From Isoetes taiwanensis (lineage: Eukaryota > Streptophyta > Lycopodiopsida > Isoetales > Isoetaceae): DNA of 64,000 nt. The stretch covers positions 10,756,621 through 10,820,620 of the forward strand of contig JAJEKV010000022.1 of the NCBI GenBank assembly GCA_021234155.1. The letters are read 5' to 3'. The notes below the pieces were generated by a model. That model was not told the DNA's origin and did no database searches. It worked only from the letters and a program-made list of their open reading frames with translations. This document shows positions 35,901 to 49,600 of the stretch, piece after piece. A program made the translations under genes and the position numbers. Position 1 is the first letter of the stretch; every line of letters begins with the position of its first letter.

Positions 35901-36373
35901 CCTAAAAGTCACCACCATTGCATTATTTTTTTGAAACCATCCCAGGTGTATTTATTGTGCTAGAAGTTCTTGTATTGCATCTAAAATAATCATCAAGCTT
36001 GCCTTTTAGCATTTTTGGATGGACCATTTAAGACCATTAGCATGAAGTCTACCACCTTAAGGGAAAATAATAGTCACAGTAGTAAATAAATTTAGACTTC
36101 CAACATTCCAACGTACACATTGTGTAGAGACAATGAGTACTAGCTTTGCTTTCGGCAAACAAAATAATAGCTTTCAACCTTTTAGACGGTTATGAAACTG
36201 GAAACCATTTGGAAAGATCAATTTTTCCATTTACAAAAGATATGCATAAACCCACTTGCCAACAAGATACATATGACACATAGCAACATCTTTTTAATGA
36301 TATGCCTTCAAATATCATAACCATGTATAGATTATGCTTATAGATCATGAAAAGAAATTGAAGAATATTCTTT

Positions 36374-36441
36374 AGCTTCTTCTTCTTCTTCTTCTTCTTC
36401 TTCTTCTTCTCCTCCTCTTCTTCTTCTTCTTCTTCTTCTTC
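36374..36441. repeat. Interrupted TTC array
   Basis: About 22 TTC-like units broken by CCTCCTC. The following sequence, GATGATGTTCTTCACCAAGA, belongs to the multi-kilobase repeat unit. Confidence 0.97.
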
Positions 36442-39293
36442 GATGATGTTCTTCACCAAGACTAGGTCAAATTAAAATTGTAAAACATTTAAACAACCTT
36501 GTTCATAGTAAGGACATATAAGCCGAAAATATATCTACGGGTTTATAAAAGAAACCGAGGCCACATCAGTACTCCTACTCCCATGTGTCTTTACATTATA
36601 ACTCACAAGATTTCATAGTATAAGTATAAGAGTATGTTATTTTGAGAATTTATGATGTCATAACATGTCTTTGTATGATGCAAAAAATCAAATAAATCAT
36701 TGTTTTGAACATATAATTCATGGAAGTAATAACATATCATAATCATTTTCATTTTCGTCATGTAATGCAGTCATGTATTCTGATAACCTTATCAATAATA
36801 ATGTTATATTTATAGACTTAAACTTTTGTATTTAATGCATGTAGATATGTAATAGAATAAATTTTTCCTTCGACCTTCATACCATGAAATGAACAACAAT
36901 CATAAATCTTGCTTGTACATTAAGGCGGGATCGGGGGGTAGTTCATAGACCTCTAGAGCATATCAAGTTCATGCTCAACTCTAGAGTGTCATTGTAGATC
37001 ACTCAATCTTGAGGATGTACCCTTTTATTTAATCAACCAGCAAAGGAGGATCTCATAAAGAAAGTGTGTACAATACATTGAGTGGTCCAATGTTTTATCG
37101 GTCCTCGATTGTACCAAAGCGCAACCAAAAATAGTACTTAAGGGAGAGATTGTTACGGTTACACTTAAAACAATGCATAAAGTTAGCAAGTTTATGGTAA
37201 CTACAGCGTCGAGGTAAGCTATAGAACAATCACGGCTCTTCGCCCTTCACCTATTATTTTACATTAAATAGATGCTTCCTAGAATATTTCTAGAATTCGA
37301 ATAAGAAACCAAGCGAAAAAGATACAAGTTTATTCCAAACCTTGGGTGTCGTTCCGACACAAAACATCATCACTTATAAAGCTTTAATCGGTATGAAGGG
37401 GTGAATATATCCATATAAGGTCATTACCAAGCGGCCATAAGGTATCACAATCACAATGTCTTTTGCCTCACCAAGCGACACATACCCCTTAAATATTACA
37501 TGATTACGATTCATGGCTAGCAGGGAACAACTAGGTAAAACATACGCATTATTAGTTTACACTCTTTCTGCCGGTCACAATACTAAAAGGAAAAGCATTT
37601 GTTTCAAGCTTGTTGTATAAACTGGCAACTTTGTCACCTCTCTGCCATTTGATCTTAATGGCGAGGGTGCTACATGCGGGTCGGATAAACCAAGCTACCG
37701 GGTTACCCTAGACTATTTTGACTTTACAAAATAAGTGGATGTCATATGCTGAGGACAATATCTTATCCCGAATATGGTCTTAGCCTGATTATGGCCTATA
37801 ACAAAAGAATAATACATTTGCAAGCCATGTGTCTAAAAACTCTTAGAAGCTGACTTAAGTCTGGAGACCAACTTGAGATGTCGGACATTAGATCTAAAAG
37901 CAGAATCAATCGATCTTGCAAAGAAAGGAAGAACATACCCATATTGTTTTGAACCGGGGCTAGAAACTAGAAAATGGAATCAGAGCGAAATTTTACTTGA
38001 TTAAATATATAGCGGTTTGAAAGAGGAGAGCTGCGGTATAGCTCCTTGCGTCATTTCCATTCCAAATCCTTACATGCGATCTTTTTTTTGGAGTTCTGAG
38101 CAACCACGCTACATATGCTCGGCTATTTGCATCTAACAAATGCTTACGCGGTGAGGGATAAAAGGCGCGGTAAAAGCCAAAAAGTTTGCATTAGGCATCT
38201 AGCAGAAGCCTTAACATTATCATTACGATGGGGGTATTGCCTTATCTAGGCATTAACATGAAGAAACATGTTCAAATGGCAAAAAATGGTACCTTCAAGA
38301 TTCCAATATAGTGCAATCTCTCGGGAATGATTACCATTCCCACATCCTTGTAGCGATCGTGATCAGAGCATGCAAAATCCCGTGACAAGTAAACCACATC
38401 GGTGCATGAACATGGCTCATTTGGCCATCGCAGAATCCGGCTTTTAGCGGCAATGCGTCTGCTGTTTCATCCATATTAAATTTGAGTTATAGCCATATAT
38501 TGGCTACTCGAAAGCGGCTACACCTTTGGAAAAGACTATTGTTATAACCTATTGACCTTGAGGACATTTGGCCAAGCGGAGGCCAAAATGCCAAATAAAT
38601 GTCTCTGCCCATTCTTCCATGCCCATTCTTCGAGTCGACTCCATTAAAAATGACCCTTGTAAAAAATACGAGGATTTTCCCATATCTCTCTTTTTATGTA
38701 ACACATGGCCACACAACACATAACATACAATGATCCTTCACATATTGCTCCTCACGATGGAAAAGCTAATAGAAAGCCCCAAATTCTTTACAAAAAGTAC
38801 ATACAAGATATTTTTCTATAAAAGCTTAGATGTATATATATGCATGCCCTCAAAAATCCTTTTATATAGCCAATATTATAATTTCACCAAAAAGATTGCA
38901 CCCATTTTCGATTTTTTAACAAACTTAAGAAGCCTTGTAATAATTTAGATATCAAGTGTTTACCTTTACTTTAATTTTCTTTAATGACATGTGCGTCTTA
39001 GCCATATACAAGCCAACTCAATTTTTCTTTTAGAATACTTTAATATCTAACCACATCATATACCTAGTGGATATAGAGCACTTTTTCAATGGATGTAAAA
39101 CCCTTCCAAAGAAAGAGCAAGCATTTCTTCTTTTCAAATGGGTATTTTCTACATAGATGTCCACATAATTTTGTGGATATAAAACCATGCAAAGAGAAAC
39201 AAGCATTTCTTACGAAATGCTATTTTAGGAATATTTTCTTCTTGAATTTGTAGTGCCATTATAACTTACATCATTTAAAGATCAAAGATATTC

Positions 39294-39374
39294 TCTTCTT
39301 CTTCTTCTTCTTCTTCTTCTTCTTCTTCTTCTTCTTCTTCTTCTTCTTCTTCTTCTTCTTCTTCTTCTTCTTCT
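39294..39374. repeat. TTC array, about 27 units
   Basis: An uninterrupted TTC trinucleotide array, the third long one in the region. Confidence 0.98.
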
Positions 39375-39379
39375 TTTTG

Positions 39380-42300
39380 TAAGAAGGCAGAATGGATATA
39401 CAACAAATGATTATTCCTTATACTTCAAACTCACAGAAGAGAGAGACAAGTATTGTAGGAAAAAAAACAAATTACTTGTATTCAAAAGTGCCATGAAAAT
39501 ATCACGATCTTGTTAATACATAGGTGTGAGTGGCCAAAGGCCATACTATATAATGCCATTTATATCTAACTAGGGGAGCTAGACTAGCATGCGTGATCCA
39601 TTGATGTAGGAGGGGGTGGTGGCTGGAGTGGCGTAACGAGAATTTGACCACAGGTCAGCGTGGTAACGCAAGAGAAAAACAGCTTACTCTGGGGGGATAG
39701 GCTAATAGAGGCTGCCGTAAGGGCTTCATGCTCATCTGAGGTCTTATGTCACGGCTCAAAGGCGGTAAGAGGAATCCACGGCGATACCCAACACATAAGT
39801 GAGGGCGTGGTGCGGAAGCTTCTTATGGCTGCGGAAGTGGACAAAGCTGCGAAGACTCCACCCACGATGCCCGGATTCTGGGGCGAGGTCTGCGCACCAC
39901 CAAAAGGACTGCCCTTGCCAAAGGTGATGGAAAAGCGTGTGAGGTGGTTCCCCCCGATGCTTTTCCTTGTGGTGTCAGAGTGGCAACCTCCTTATCGAGG
40001 TCCATGGGACCTCTTCCTCCTTGAGCTCCTCTTGCTCCCTCTTTAAGATGGTAGGGTTATGATAGAGATCTTCCCTTCCTCATGCGAGGTCGGAAGGGAC
40101 TATGTTGATGTTTGGGACGTGGGGTCCCATGGCGTAAAGGCTTCGGGAGGAGGCTGAGATGGAGGGTCTTACTTGATCTGAGATCCTACGGCGGTAGAAA
40201 GGGTATCGTAGGCTCTAAAAGTCTCTGATGGTGGGCGAAATTCTTTTACATGCCACGGTGGAAAGTCCTGCGGGTGTAAAATAGAATTAGGAAATCATCC
40301 ATGCGTTACTTCGGTCGGCTTTCATGAGGCACTGCGCGTTGTCGGCGCTTCAACGGCCACTATGTGATATGTCCGGAGGATATCATCAGAGGAGCTCGAC
40401 CTTGAGTGATAGACAACGGAAGAAACATCAATCGGACAAGTGTACTCGCTCCGGGTGTGGCCAAGCGGCATCTCCTCGACCAAGCCACTTTGGATGATGT
40501 CATACCTATATACTTCGTCCTCTTCCTCATCGAAGACTTCGGGGACCTTGCCTTTCTCTGCTTTGGCGGGGAGTATGCGTCCTCAACATCTTGGTCCATG
40601 AGAATGAGAGCAAAGGCCCTTCAAGATATTGCCACCCCTCCTTACATGGCGGCGGGTGGGTTACTTGCCAGACTTGATAGCCCGGCATATGCGTATGCAT
40701 GGAGTGTGTCTCCCAGAGCATCTCCCTCACTATTTCGCTCTGTAGAGTTGTGGCTGAGTTCTCCCAAAGGAATGCATAGAGAGGGCATTTCTTGGATGTA
40801 GAACTCTAGGAATCCGGCATAGTCGGGATGACTCTGCATGTTGGATATAAAGGATCTGTCCAGTGGGGTTAGGAAAGAACATTAGGAGGTGAAAGGAACT
40901 TGAGGGTCAGTGTTCTCCATCTTGATACCATTCAAGTAGGTTGGCGGTGGCCATTGTGGAAGGGATGAAGGAGGAGGATGAGCGAGAAAGGTAAGTGATA
41001 AGAATGAAACCCTAAACTTTTAAATACCTTTCTACTTATGTTGGCCGTCGGCATTCATATTTTTAAGTGATTATTAAATTAACTATTTGGCTAGTAATAA
41101 TTATTTTTATGAGAACTACATTAAGTGATTTGGGGGTCTCAAATGGCCTCTATCAATACATTCCACGTCATATTTAAAGCTCCTTTTTTCCCATGCCACC
41201 TGGGATGCAAAATCTCATCATTCTGATTTACTTGGGAATATTCTATATAGGAATAGGGGGATTAACTTCATGGCTGTATATGTATTGAATTGTTGGTTGT
41301 GGGCGGTGTCTGACATGTGGTGGCTTCTAAAGCCACTGCATTATAGCATCTTGGCAACTCATGATGGTGTCTCTTGGTTTGTGGGATACCAGCGTCGCGT
41401 GTGGCGGAATTCTTGCTATTTTCATTTTAGAGGCCGCTGGCCATACAAACTTCCTTCACGTTCAAAATTTGAATGTGTGAGTTGAGCTTTATGTCGAACT
41501 TTTACCATTCGGCTAGCATTTCTGCATATATGGGTGTAGTTCACATGGAGAAGTTTAAATTTCCGTACGAGGTTACGGCGGTCGACCTTCTGATTAAAAA
41601 TTATTTATTTTGCATCGACTCTGTTGGATCTTGCAAGGAGCTGATTTTCCAAGCGGGGATGAATTTTTTGCCTCATTGAGTTAGTGAGGTTTTAAACCCC
41701 GACGCCAGCGGTCGTCCATGTAGACCCGGCATTAACGGGGATCTTTACTTCATCCCAATCACGGGCTTCCCTTCTACAATTGAAATTTGGATTTGCTTAA
41801 TGTATAAAAGGATGGATTGTAGAATGGACTTACCGATTTCCATATGCATGTTGCAAATTTCAAAAGCGAGGTTGAAATGCGGACGTTAGGCTCACCGCGA
41901 AGCCCGAGGTGTCTTTGGGGCATACAAATTCAATACCTTCATTTTAGCAGGTCACGATCCGCCGGTATGGAAGCTCAAATGATGTGTGGATAGGATCAAA
42001 CGACTCCGCGAATATGCTCCAGGTCTTCAGTCGCCCGAAAGGAGGTCTAAAATAAGAACTTAGACCTCGGCGTGTTGTGTCTTAGAGGCTCAAAATTAAT
42101 GGAAACATGGTAGGATGGCGGTTTATATCCATTGGATCCGGATTGAGTGGCAAGCTTAGTCATTTGGGGCGTTTCAAGTTTAGTCGATTTTGTGGTAGCG
42201 GTAACTCGGCCCCTAGGATATTGTAGGAGATTGAGAGAGGATGAAGGCGTGAGATCGAATATATAGTTCCTTGAGATGGTACGCTTCCAGATGGGAAGGA

Positions 42301-42480
42301 AATGTCAGAGTGAAGATGCTAATAAATGACATTATACTTTGTCTGAAGGGTTTATACATTCTTGAAGTACAAAGGTTATGGTTTAGATACCTCTAATACA
42401 AAAGTCTTTTGACTACTTTTAACAATAGATTTCTTTAAAATCTATTGCTATTTAAATTATAGCAAAAATGAGTCTTGAAA
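39380..42480. other. Unrecognised, locally GC-richer sequence inside the gypsy element
   Basis: Overlapping frames of 60-131 codons occur on both strands at 39660-40840, but none has a retrotransposon or host motif I recognise. 41270-41680 has two plus frames (one containing MEKFKFPYEVTAVDLLIKNY) of unknown nature. Confidence 0.35.
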
Positions 42481-42639
42481 CTCTTTAAGTAGTAGAAGAA
42501 CTCTTTGTTGGTTATCCATTTGATGACCATTTTTTTAAGAAAATATGATATGTGACATTCTTATATGCAAACATTCATAAGAGTGCATGAACATTGAAGG
42601 TCAAAGCCATCCTTGTTTAAAGAGGATCATATGATCACG

Positions 42640-43560
42640 AAATCTTCATGCAGTAATTGCATATAAGAAATTAGCTGGTGTGATCCTTTAGCGTAAAAAG
42701 GTAAATAGAAACACAAATATTGAACTTACAAACTTAAGCGTAAACAAATAGTATTTTAATAAACCAACACTTTATATATCACCAACACTTTACTTTAAAT
42801 AAGATATTTCTTTCTTTCCTTTTCTTTGAAAGCTATTTTTTTTTTCAAGATGGATCATAGCGAATATACATATGCAAAAAAAAAAGGGACACACTAAATT
42901 AGCATGGTGTGATCCACTTTCTTATTTGTTGTCAAATAAAAAATTAAACCTGATACTAAATTCTATTTGTATCCCAAATGCTTTACCACTCTTAAGTACA
43001 TAGAGTCATTATCCCTTTTCAAAGAGCATATTATTTTTGAAGGATCACACCAATGAATAGTACATCTGACAAAAATGGAACACACTAAATTAAGCATGCG
43101 TGTGATCCACTTTCTTATTTGTTGTCAAATTAAAATTAAACACAAGTACCCTTCTCATTTAATGCTTTACCACCCCAAGTGCATAAAGTTGTGAGTCCTT
43201 TTCAAAAGAGCATATCTTTTTTTAGAAGGGATCACATCAAGCATCTATTTGCATCTAAAATACTTTACCAGCTCTAGTAGTACACATAAAGTTACTAGCC
43301 GCTTTTAGCGGAAACACTTTATGATAAATGAAACGCGTCCATGCTCACGTAGCGAATAAGGCAGCATATATGATAACTTTTATTAAAAGATAATCAAAAT
43401 AATTTTACTATAGGAAGTCATCTTTTTCGAAAAAAGATCACACCGGCGAATTTGTATAAGCTAAAAAGGTTGAAATATACTAAATTAGCATGGTGTGATC
43501 CACTTTCTTGTTGTTGTCAATAGATAATAACTTGAGTCCCTCATCGATAGTCTCTCCATT
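42640..43560. repeat. Satellite-like tandem array, period about 195 bp
   Basis: The word TAGCATGGTGTGATCCACTTTC with small changes occurs at about 42900, 43095 and 43490, with a weaker start at about 42670. Spacing is about 195 bp and then about twice that. Each fuller unit also contains the reverse-complement word GGATCACACC about 145 bp downstream, and shares GTTGTCAAAT and GCTTTACCA words. Confidence 0.75.
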
Positions 43561-46080
43561 TGCATATAAAATATGTATCATTCCAAGTTATATTATGTTT
43601 TATGAACTAGAAAGCTTTTCAAAAGAAGAGGTCCCAAAGCAAAATACAAACACTTAATCAATAGCTTCAACACTTTACAAGCAACCCAAAGCTTTATTAA
43701 ATAAAGGTTTTATGTTATTTTATCAAACCTAATGTTTCCATATGTGACACTTTGGAGTTAGCCCGATCAGGCTCATAGAAGCGACATTTTATCTGATATG
43801 TCTTTGGAGCTTTTTTGTGTGTGGCATTAGTAAACACCTCTAATGGAGCAAATATTTTTGCTTAACTCATTTTTAACCCAACCACGGATGCGTCTTATCA
43901 AACATTTCTTCATTACCGGGGCACCATTCTCATAACTTTGGGGGCTTACTGGGTGTTAAACTAGCGAGGGTCATGGGGCGACTTTTCAAGCTCGGCTCCC
44001 ACAATTTCTAGCGTAAAACTAGATGCCCATTACCACTGAATGTATATCTTGGAAAAGCATGTCTCTTATGTCCATATGTTGAACAACTTGATGCTAGTAA
44101 TGCTTTTCCCTAGTCTCAAATCCAGGCTTGTCGATAAATATAGCCCAAAGAAAATATTTGATTAGGTGGAGTGAATATAAATCAAGGGAGAGGAAGAAAA
44201 AGCAAAAGGATCACATATTGCCCGAAATCTCACTACACATTTACAAAGTGCATATGCATTTTCATGGTGTGATCCATGTAATGTCGAGTGCAAATTTGCA
44301 AATATCCTCCTCTTAATCCTTCCCCCCTCCCTTCCCTTTTTTTTTTTGCAATATACTATCCGCCCAGCATTTATTTTGAACTATAGTTCTACCTATTCAT
44401 TGTGTATGAATGTAAACTCTGGCGATGTAACTCCATAGTCACCTTAGATTTAAGGATAGCATTCTCACCGAACTATGGATAGATATCAGCCCTGCCGTCA
44501 GGATCGATCGGTCGTTGGTGTAAGAATGAATGCGGCGGGGAGCAATACGATGAATGGGAAGAGGCGAAAGTAGGAAAACTTAGGAATGAAAATTTGGGTC
44601 GTAAAACATGGCGTATATGGGTTAAACATCGCCTGCGCCCAAGTTGTTGCTTAACTCTATGCTCTCGCCCATAGAAACAGAACCTTGTGGAGACTTGGAT
44701 TCCAAATGAAGAAGCCCAGCGGAGAGGATGCCGTAAGCGGCTAATGTGAACAATGGAAATCTTGGTGCAAAATTTGATAAGGTGGTTGGTGCATGTGGGC
44801 ATGTGCACGATGGAAGCGGGAAAAGTATTAGCCATTATTTTTGGTCAGGTGATCGTTTTAGAAAATGTGGGCCATTATGTACTGGTTGCAATGAATGCAC
44901 AAACATGTCCTATAAAATTTACCGCCATGTGGATGCCAAGTAAGCCTGCAGCTCCTCTTTCTACTTGCCAACTATCTTTGACTTTGGAAAAAATCATAAA
45001 CATCATTGGTCATGAGGAAACATGGCCGTGGAATACGGCATCAAGATATGGGCCATTTGAGACCCCAATCCGCCCCTAATGGTAGACAAAACTTGCATTA
45101 ATATTCATCTTTACAAAATTGATACAATAAATATGCGAAGATGAACTAAAAGGTGATCTCCCAGTTCTCGGGACAAAGAGCTAAGTCCTTGGCGGTCATA
45201 ATTGTGACCCTCTTTAGCGTGGATAAGCGCCAAAGGTTGGCGATCGAAAGAGCAATCAGTGAAGCTTCACTTGACCTCTGGGTGCCAAATAAGCGAAGAT
45301 GCAGGCGGAGATTAGGTCTTAAACTGCTTGGGCTATCTCTCGACCAACCTCTTGGAAAGGCGACTTCCTCAATACTTATTTCGGTGGTCTTCTGATATTC
45401 TACCAGATCTCGAGTAAAGCCCGCGGTGCCCATTTTAGCTTAGTGAGGCTTCCTTGCTTAGCCACTTTTGGGTCGGAAGGCGGGGAAGCTTCTTGGAGCA
45501 AAGTCTTGCTGCGAAGCCGGGATGGGGCCGTCACGGCATCCACTTTCGTTCTTCTTGCGGCGGCTTGAACTGTGTGTTTCCCTATGCTCTCGACAACCTT
45601 TAGCTTTTCTTCTTTATATTGGCTGCGGACTTATGGTACATGGATTTCCGCCGTCTCTTATTAGGCTTAATACTATGATGCGATCACGAAGTTTTCTGCT
45701 TCGGTGTTGAAATTTCTTCTTCTTCTTTATTCTTCGTCTTTCTTTGGTCCAGGGTTTATTCTTTGCTCACATTGCTCTTCTAACATTGCTCTTCTTTGGG
45801 CTCACTACTCCATTTATTCGAGCCTCCACGAGGCTGGCGCCTCGAGCCCCTCCTGGCTGCACCAACTCATGGGAGAAGCTTCGACCATATGAGGCTTCGG
45901 TAGCGAGGTGCTCTAATGAGGGCATAGATACAGGGCAAGTGAAGTTGGCGAGAACTCAAGGCTGCACTGAGTGCAGGCAAGACATGGCGTTGGAAGGGGC
46001 TGAGAGGCAAAGGGTGCTAAGAGGGGTGGAGATGGCAAAGAGGCATAGCAGCGGGGTTACCAAGCCCTGAGTTCGATGTG
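43560..46080. other. Unassigned sequence on the gag side of the gypsy leader
   Basis: Frames of 62-120 codons on both strands are unrecognised. Isolated GGATCACAT and GGTGTGATCC words occur at about 44205-44275, perhaps an outlier of the satellite unit. This is where gag of the 46.6-kb LTR should begin, but no gag motif was found. Confidence 0.35.
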
Positions 46081-46589
46081 GCGGTAATTTAGAGGCGAAG
46101 AAGCGTGAGCCGAAAGAAATGGCTCTTTACTTTTAAGTTTAAATTTTTGAAACTTTTTTTAATTATTTTTTATCTGGCGAGAAATATCGCAAAATACACA
46201 ATCAGTGGCTGGTCCCATTATACGATGTTTGCAATGAGATTAGAACGTCGAAGCGTGGCGAGTTGATTTTTGAGGCTTTCTTCACTGTTGCTTTGCCCGG
46301 ATAGCTGACTCTCCTAGGGTGATTTGGACCACGTCCAGGCATGTTGGAGCAAAAATCTACGTCATTGAATCTCTGCACGGAAAGTTGCCAAGCTTACAAA
46401 ACTCAACCTCAGAGCTCACTTTTTGGCGCCAACCAGCTGAGAGAACTCCTATACCTTTAGGTCATTCCTCACATAACTAGGCCAGCAACGTACTTTGCTT
46501 TCACGGGGTTTGACTACTTAATTCTAGAAGTTACTTGAGTTAGACTATGGCGGGGCCACTTGATTGCAATGATTTTGGTCCACCAAAGC
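46080..46589 (-). other. Gypsy leader between gag and primer site
   Basis: Non-coding sequence adjoining the primer site; no open frame with recognisable content. Confidence 0.4.
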
Positions 46590-46610
46590 CATGCTCTCAC
46601 GATACCAACT
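46590..46610 (-). other. Primer binding site of the gypsy element
   Basis: On the minus strand it reads TTGGTATCGTGAGAGCATG, just inside the 5' LTR. It matches the complement of initiator tRNA-Met (TGGTATCAGAGC) apart from a short insertion after TGGTATC. Confidence 0.75.
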
Positions 46611-46612
46611 AA

Positions 46613-49600
46613 TGGCAGCTCCCGAGTCTCGGTACTCCATCATATAAACTCGATTCCCCTCCGCCGTGAATCATGGTAAGGCCCTCAATTAAATTACTCC
46701 GACCACTTGGGATGGCCAAGTGTCCGGGCTAGGAACGAGGAGGTGTCATTAGATCCCACGTCCTCTATGAGGAAATCCTATCTGGTAGCGGAAGCATACA
46801 TATTACATTAGTATACAATCATCATACAAACTAATATACCACCACGAAGGGTGGCCCATCCATAATATCCACGGAAAAGACAATACATCCATAATACCGC
46901 GAAATAACATCACTTGGCAAGGCACACTACCACTGGGCTTGAGACTCCGAGGATCAAGCGGCGGCTAGGGCCTCAAGATATCGTGAGGCGGAAATATAAC
47001 ATAGCATTGGATGGCGCCAAGGCCGATGTCTGGGGTAGTCACTCCATACGCCCCTCACGAGCACTTTGAGATAAAATTTGAATCATGCTATATGGCGTTA
47101 GCGTAGCCCTCTTGTATGGCGTTCCAAGTGGGCTATATCGCATATATGTATAAATGCATTGACCACGTCACCCGATTAACGTCTTTTGCCACCATGGAGA
47201 CACGGTAACCTAGGGTTGACAAAAGGGATTTATTAGCTATATTGAGCATCTAATTATAAAGGATAATTGCCAAAACACATGTATTAGGTCAACTATTAGG
47301 TTGGGAAGGTCACCATGGCGGCCAGTGAGTGCGGCATGGGGGTTGCTAAATTGAGCCACCAAAGGGAGCGCCACCTTCTTCACAATTTGTGCCAATGAGC
47401 CTTGAGAAATGCTTAGTCACCCGTCTTTGTTGCTGATCATCAGTCGCCAAACACCCTTTAGTACATTCTTTGCCACCTAGTACATCACCATGAGCCCCCC
47501 GATAGCGGTTCCAGCGAAACAGCGGTTAGTAGTAGTTTAGCTTGGCAGATTCTGGGGCGCTTGGTAGAGCAGGTTGTGTTATTTATACGCTCTGTGTTTA
47601 TTTGTAGGGCCTTGCTTGTTTGAAAAAGATAAGTTCTCTTTATATTTTGATTCTGGTTTTTGTGCATGAGATGGATTGATAGTTAACAAAGTAGTATTCT
47701 TGAACATAGGGAAATAAGGGGGTAGAAGACTTGGAAGCTCATGTATGGTAGTATGCTCCTAGATAGAGCCTATACTTGATTCCCATTAGATGCGGCTGTG
47801 TACAAGGGAACCCTTAGGGTCATGATGCTATGGATTGTGGCTTAGCACCGGAGGAAGGGGCACTGATGGTGAAGTGGGGGTGGGGTCTTGCCACGAACAT
47901 AAAAAGGCTCACGAGACTCCCTCTGATGGGCTAGGCAGATGGCCCGGAGTCCGCATTAGAGAGATTATGGAGTCTGACACTCCACAGGTGTAGAGGTGTG
48001 ACCCGTATGGGGCACCTTGCACTGAGTAGATTTAGGGTGAGTAAAGTGGATGCAGTGCGGGGGTGTGACCAAACTACGTATCCTCACAGCTCACCCATGG
48101 AACTATTGTGATCTGGAAGGGGCGCTTCCTAACTGCCTCATCGGACGAGGGGTGTCATGAACCACAGGTAGACTCAAGGGTGATACCTTGAGTTGTGTCT
48201 CAGGAAGGCTAGCAATGAAGCCATAAGCGTGAATCGACCCATGCGCAAAGTGTGCAGGGAGAGTAGGATGGAGTGGACCCAACCCTAGCGATGTTTCTAT
48301 ACACGACCGGCAATACTGAGATTGAGTGCAGCACGATACTCTTGGGGGCTAGTAGGTGATCCTCCCGGAGTAAGTAGGGGTAGAGCGGGGGTTTGGGGTG
48401 TTTTCTTAGTTTTAAGGTGTATATTCTTTCTTTGTTGGTATTTTGGATGGATATACCACCCCTTCCTTGAGTAGTTATTTATATATACGTTTATCTTTGT
48501 GTGCTAACGCCTTGTATTCATGCTTGTGACATTAGGAGCCCATAGAAAAGCGTGGGCACGAGATGACACCAGTGTCCTTCACCCAGAGAGCATCTCTATG
48601 TAGATGGCGACTTCTGACAGAGGAAGGGGCCACCGCTCATCAGCGGATATGGTAGCCATGGGAGGAAGATCCCCTTATATGTCTGGTAGGTGTATATAAA
48701 TGAGGAGTGTCACACCTCACGGGGCGCAATCCCAAAGGAATCACCCTTGGGGACTACTAGGGTTTACATCTCCCCGGGTCAGATGAGGTCGGATGTCTCC
48801 TCCCAGAAGCATGATGGATCCACAGGTGTGCTAGAAGGCGTCATCGGTGGCCCATTAGTACCCGACTTACTTCCCCTAAATCCTAAAGGCTAGATCACCA
48901 GCGGATTCGAGACCCGGGGCGGCCATAAAATCGCCTCAAGGCAGGAAGGTATGGGACCCCTTACAGGCCCACACGGTGGCCAGGCTATAAGCCCTAGCAC
49001 ACTATAGAGTCACACATGTGGCGCTAGAGCAAGACCCCCACCCAGATTCACCCTCATACTTTCGTTATAAGTGCTTTGAACCATCCATAGCATCCGCAGC
49101 CGAGGTTGGCTCTCTTGTGCCTGACGCGTTGTGGGTATTAAGGGATCTAGCTAGAGACTTATGCATTCTTGCTAAGAGGCTTTTTAAGTCTCGACCCTTC
49201 ACAATTCCCAATACACGGAAAGCGAAAGAAAAATATAAAACCATCTAAATTGTCGGAACAACATCTGAAAGAGAATTTAATCCCATTCCATCTCTAACCG
49301 AAAGGGTGTCGTGGAATAGAAGCTATCTAATGACTAACTAATCTCTTAGCTAGGCAAGTAGTCACCATAGTGCGAAATTTGGTTGGTAGGTGTTAGCAAA
49401 ATGGGTGTAGGCTGGCGTTTTAGCGCTCCTCTTCACTCCCAATTCGAATTTGGATGGGTGAAGGTGAACCCCCTATTCCATGCCCCAAAATGGAAATTGT
49501 TAAGTCCCTCACGGCCAATGCGATTTGGGCGGTAACACCCTCTCATTGGTAATGATTAGTTAATTAAACCATATTAGCATAATTAGGTTAATTATGCACT

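Larger units (their letters stand above)
26100..39380. repeat. Several diverged copies of a multi-kilobase unit
   Basis: Long-range direct repeats recur in the same orientation. GCATATGCATCTTTGTGCAT with flanks occurs at about 26150 and 30478. A CCCAATATCTACCACGG-type word followed by GGCCACATCGA occurs at about 28205, 33037 and 36527. CCCTTCACCTATT with flanks occurs at about 28732, 30925 (altered) and 37242. TTC arrays precede the second of these landmarks in two copies. The copies are strongly diverged and carry large indels. On the minus strand some segments look like exons, such as PVVDIGKYVLTLER before GTAAGT at about 28165-28210. No known protein was recognised. Confidence 0.6.

Noticed and set aside
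39660-41000. Possible second gag gene
   Set aside because: Overlapping frames on both strands gave no capsid motif or CCHC knuckle.
42640-43560. Possible CRISPR-like array
   Set aside because: Units are about 195 bp, diverged and of one repeated sequence throughout, with no unique spacers; the context is a plant retrotransposon.
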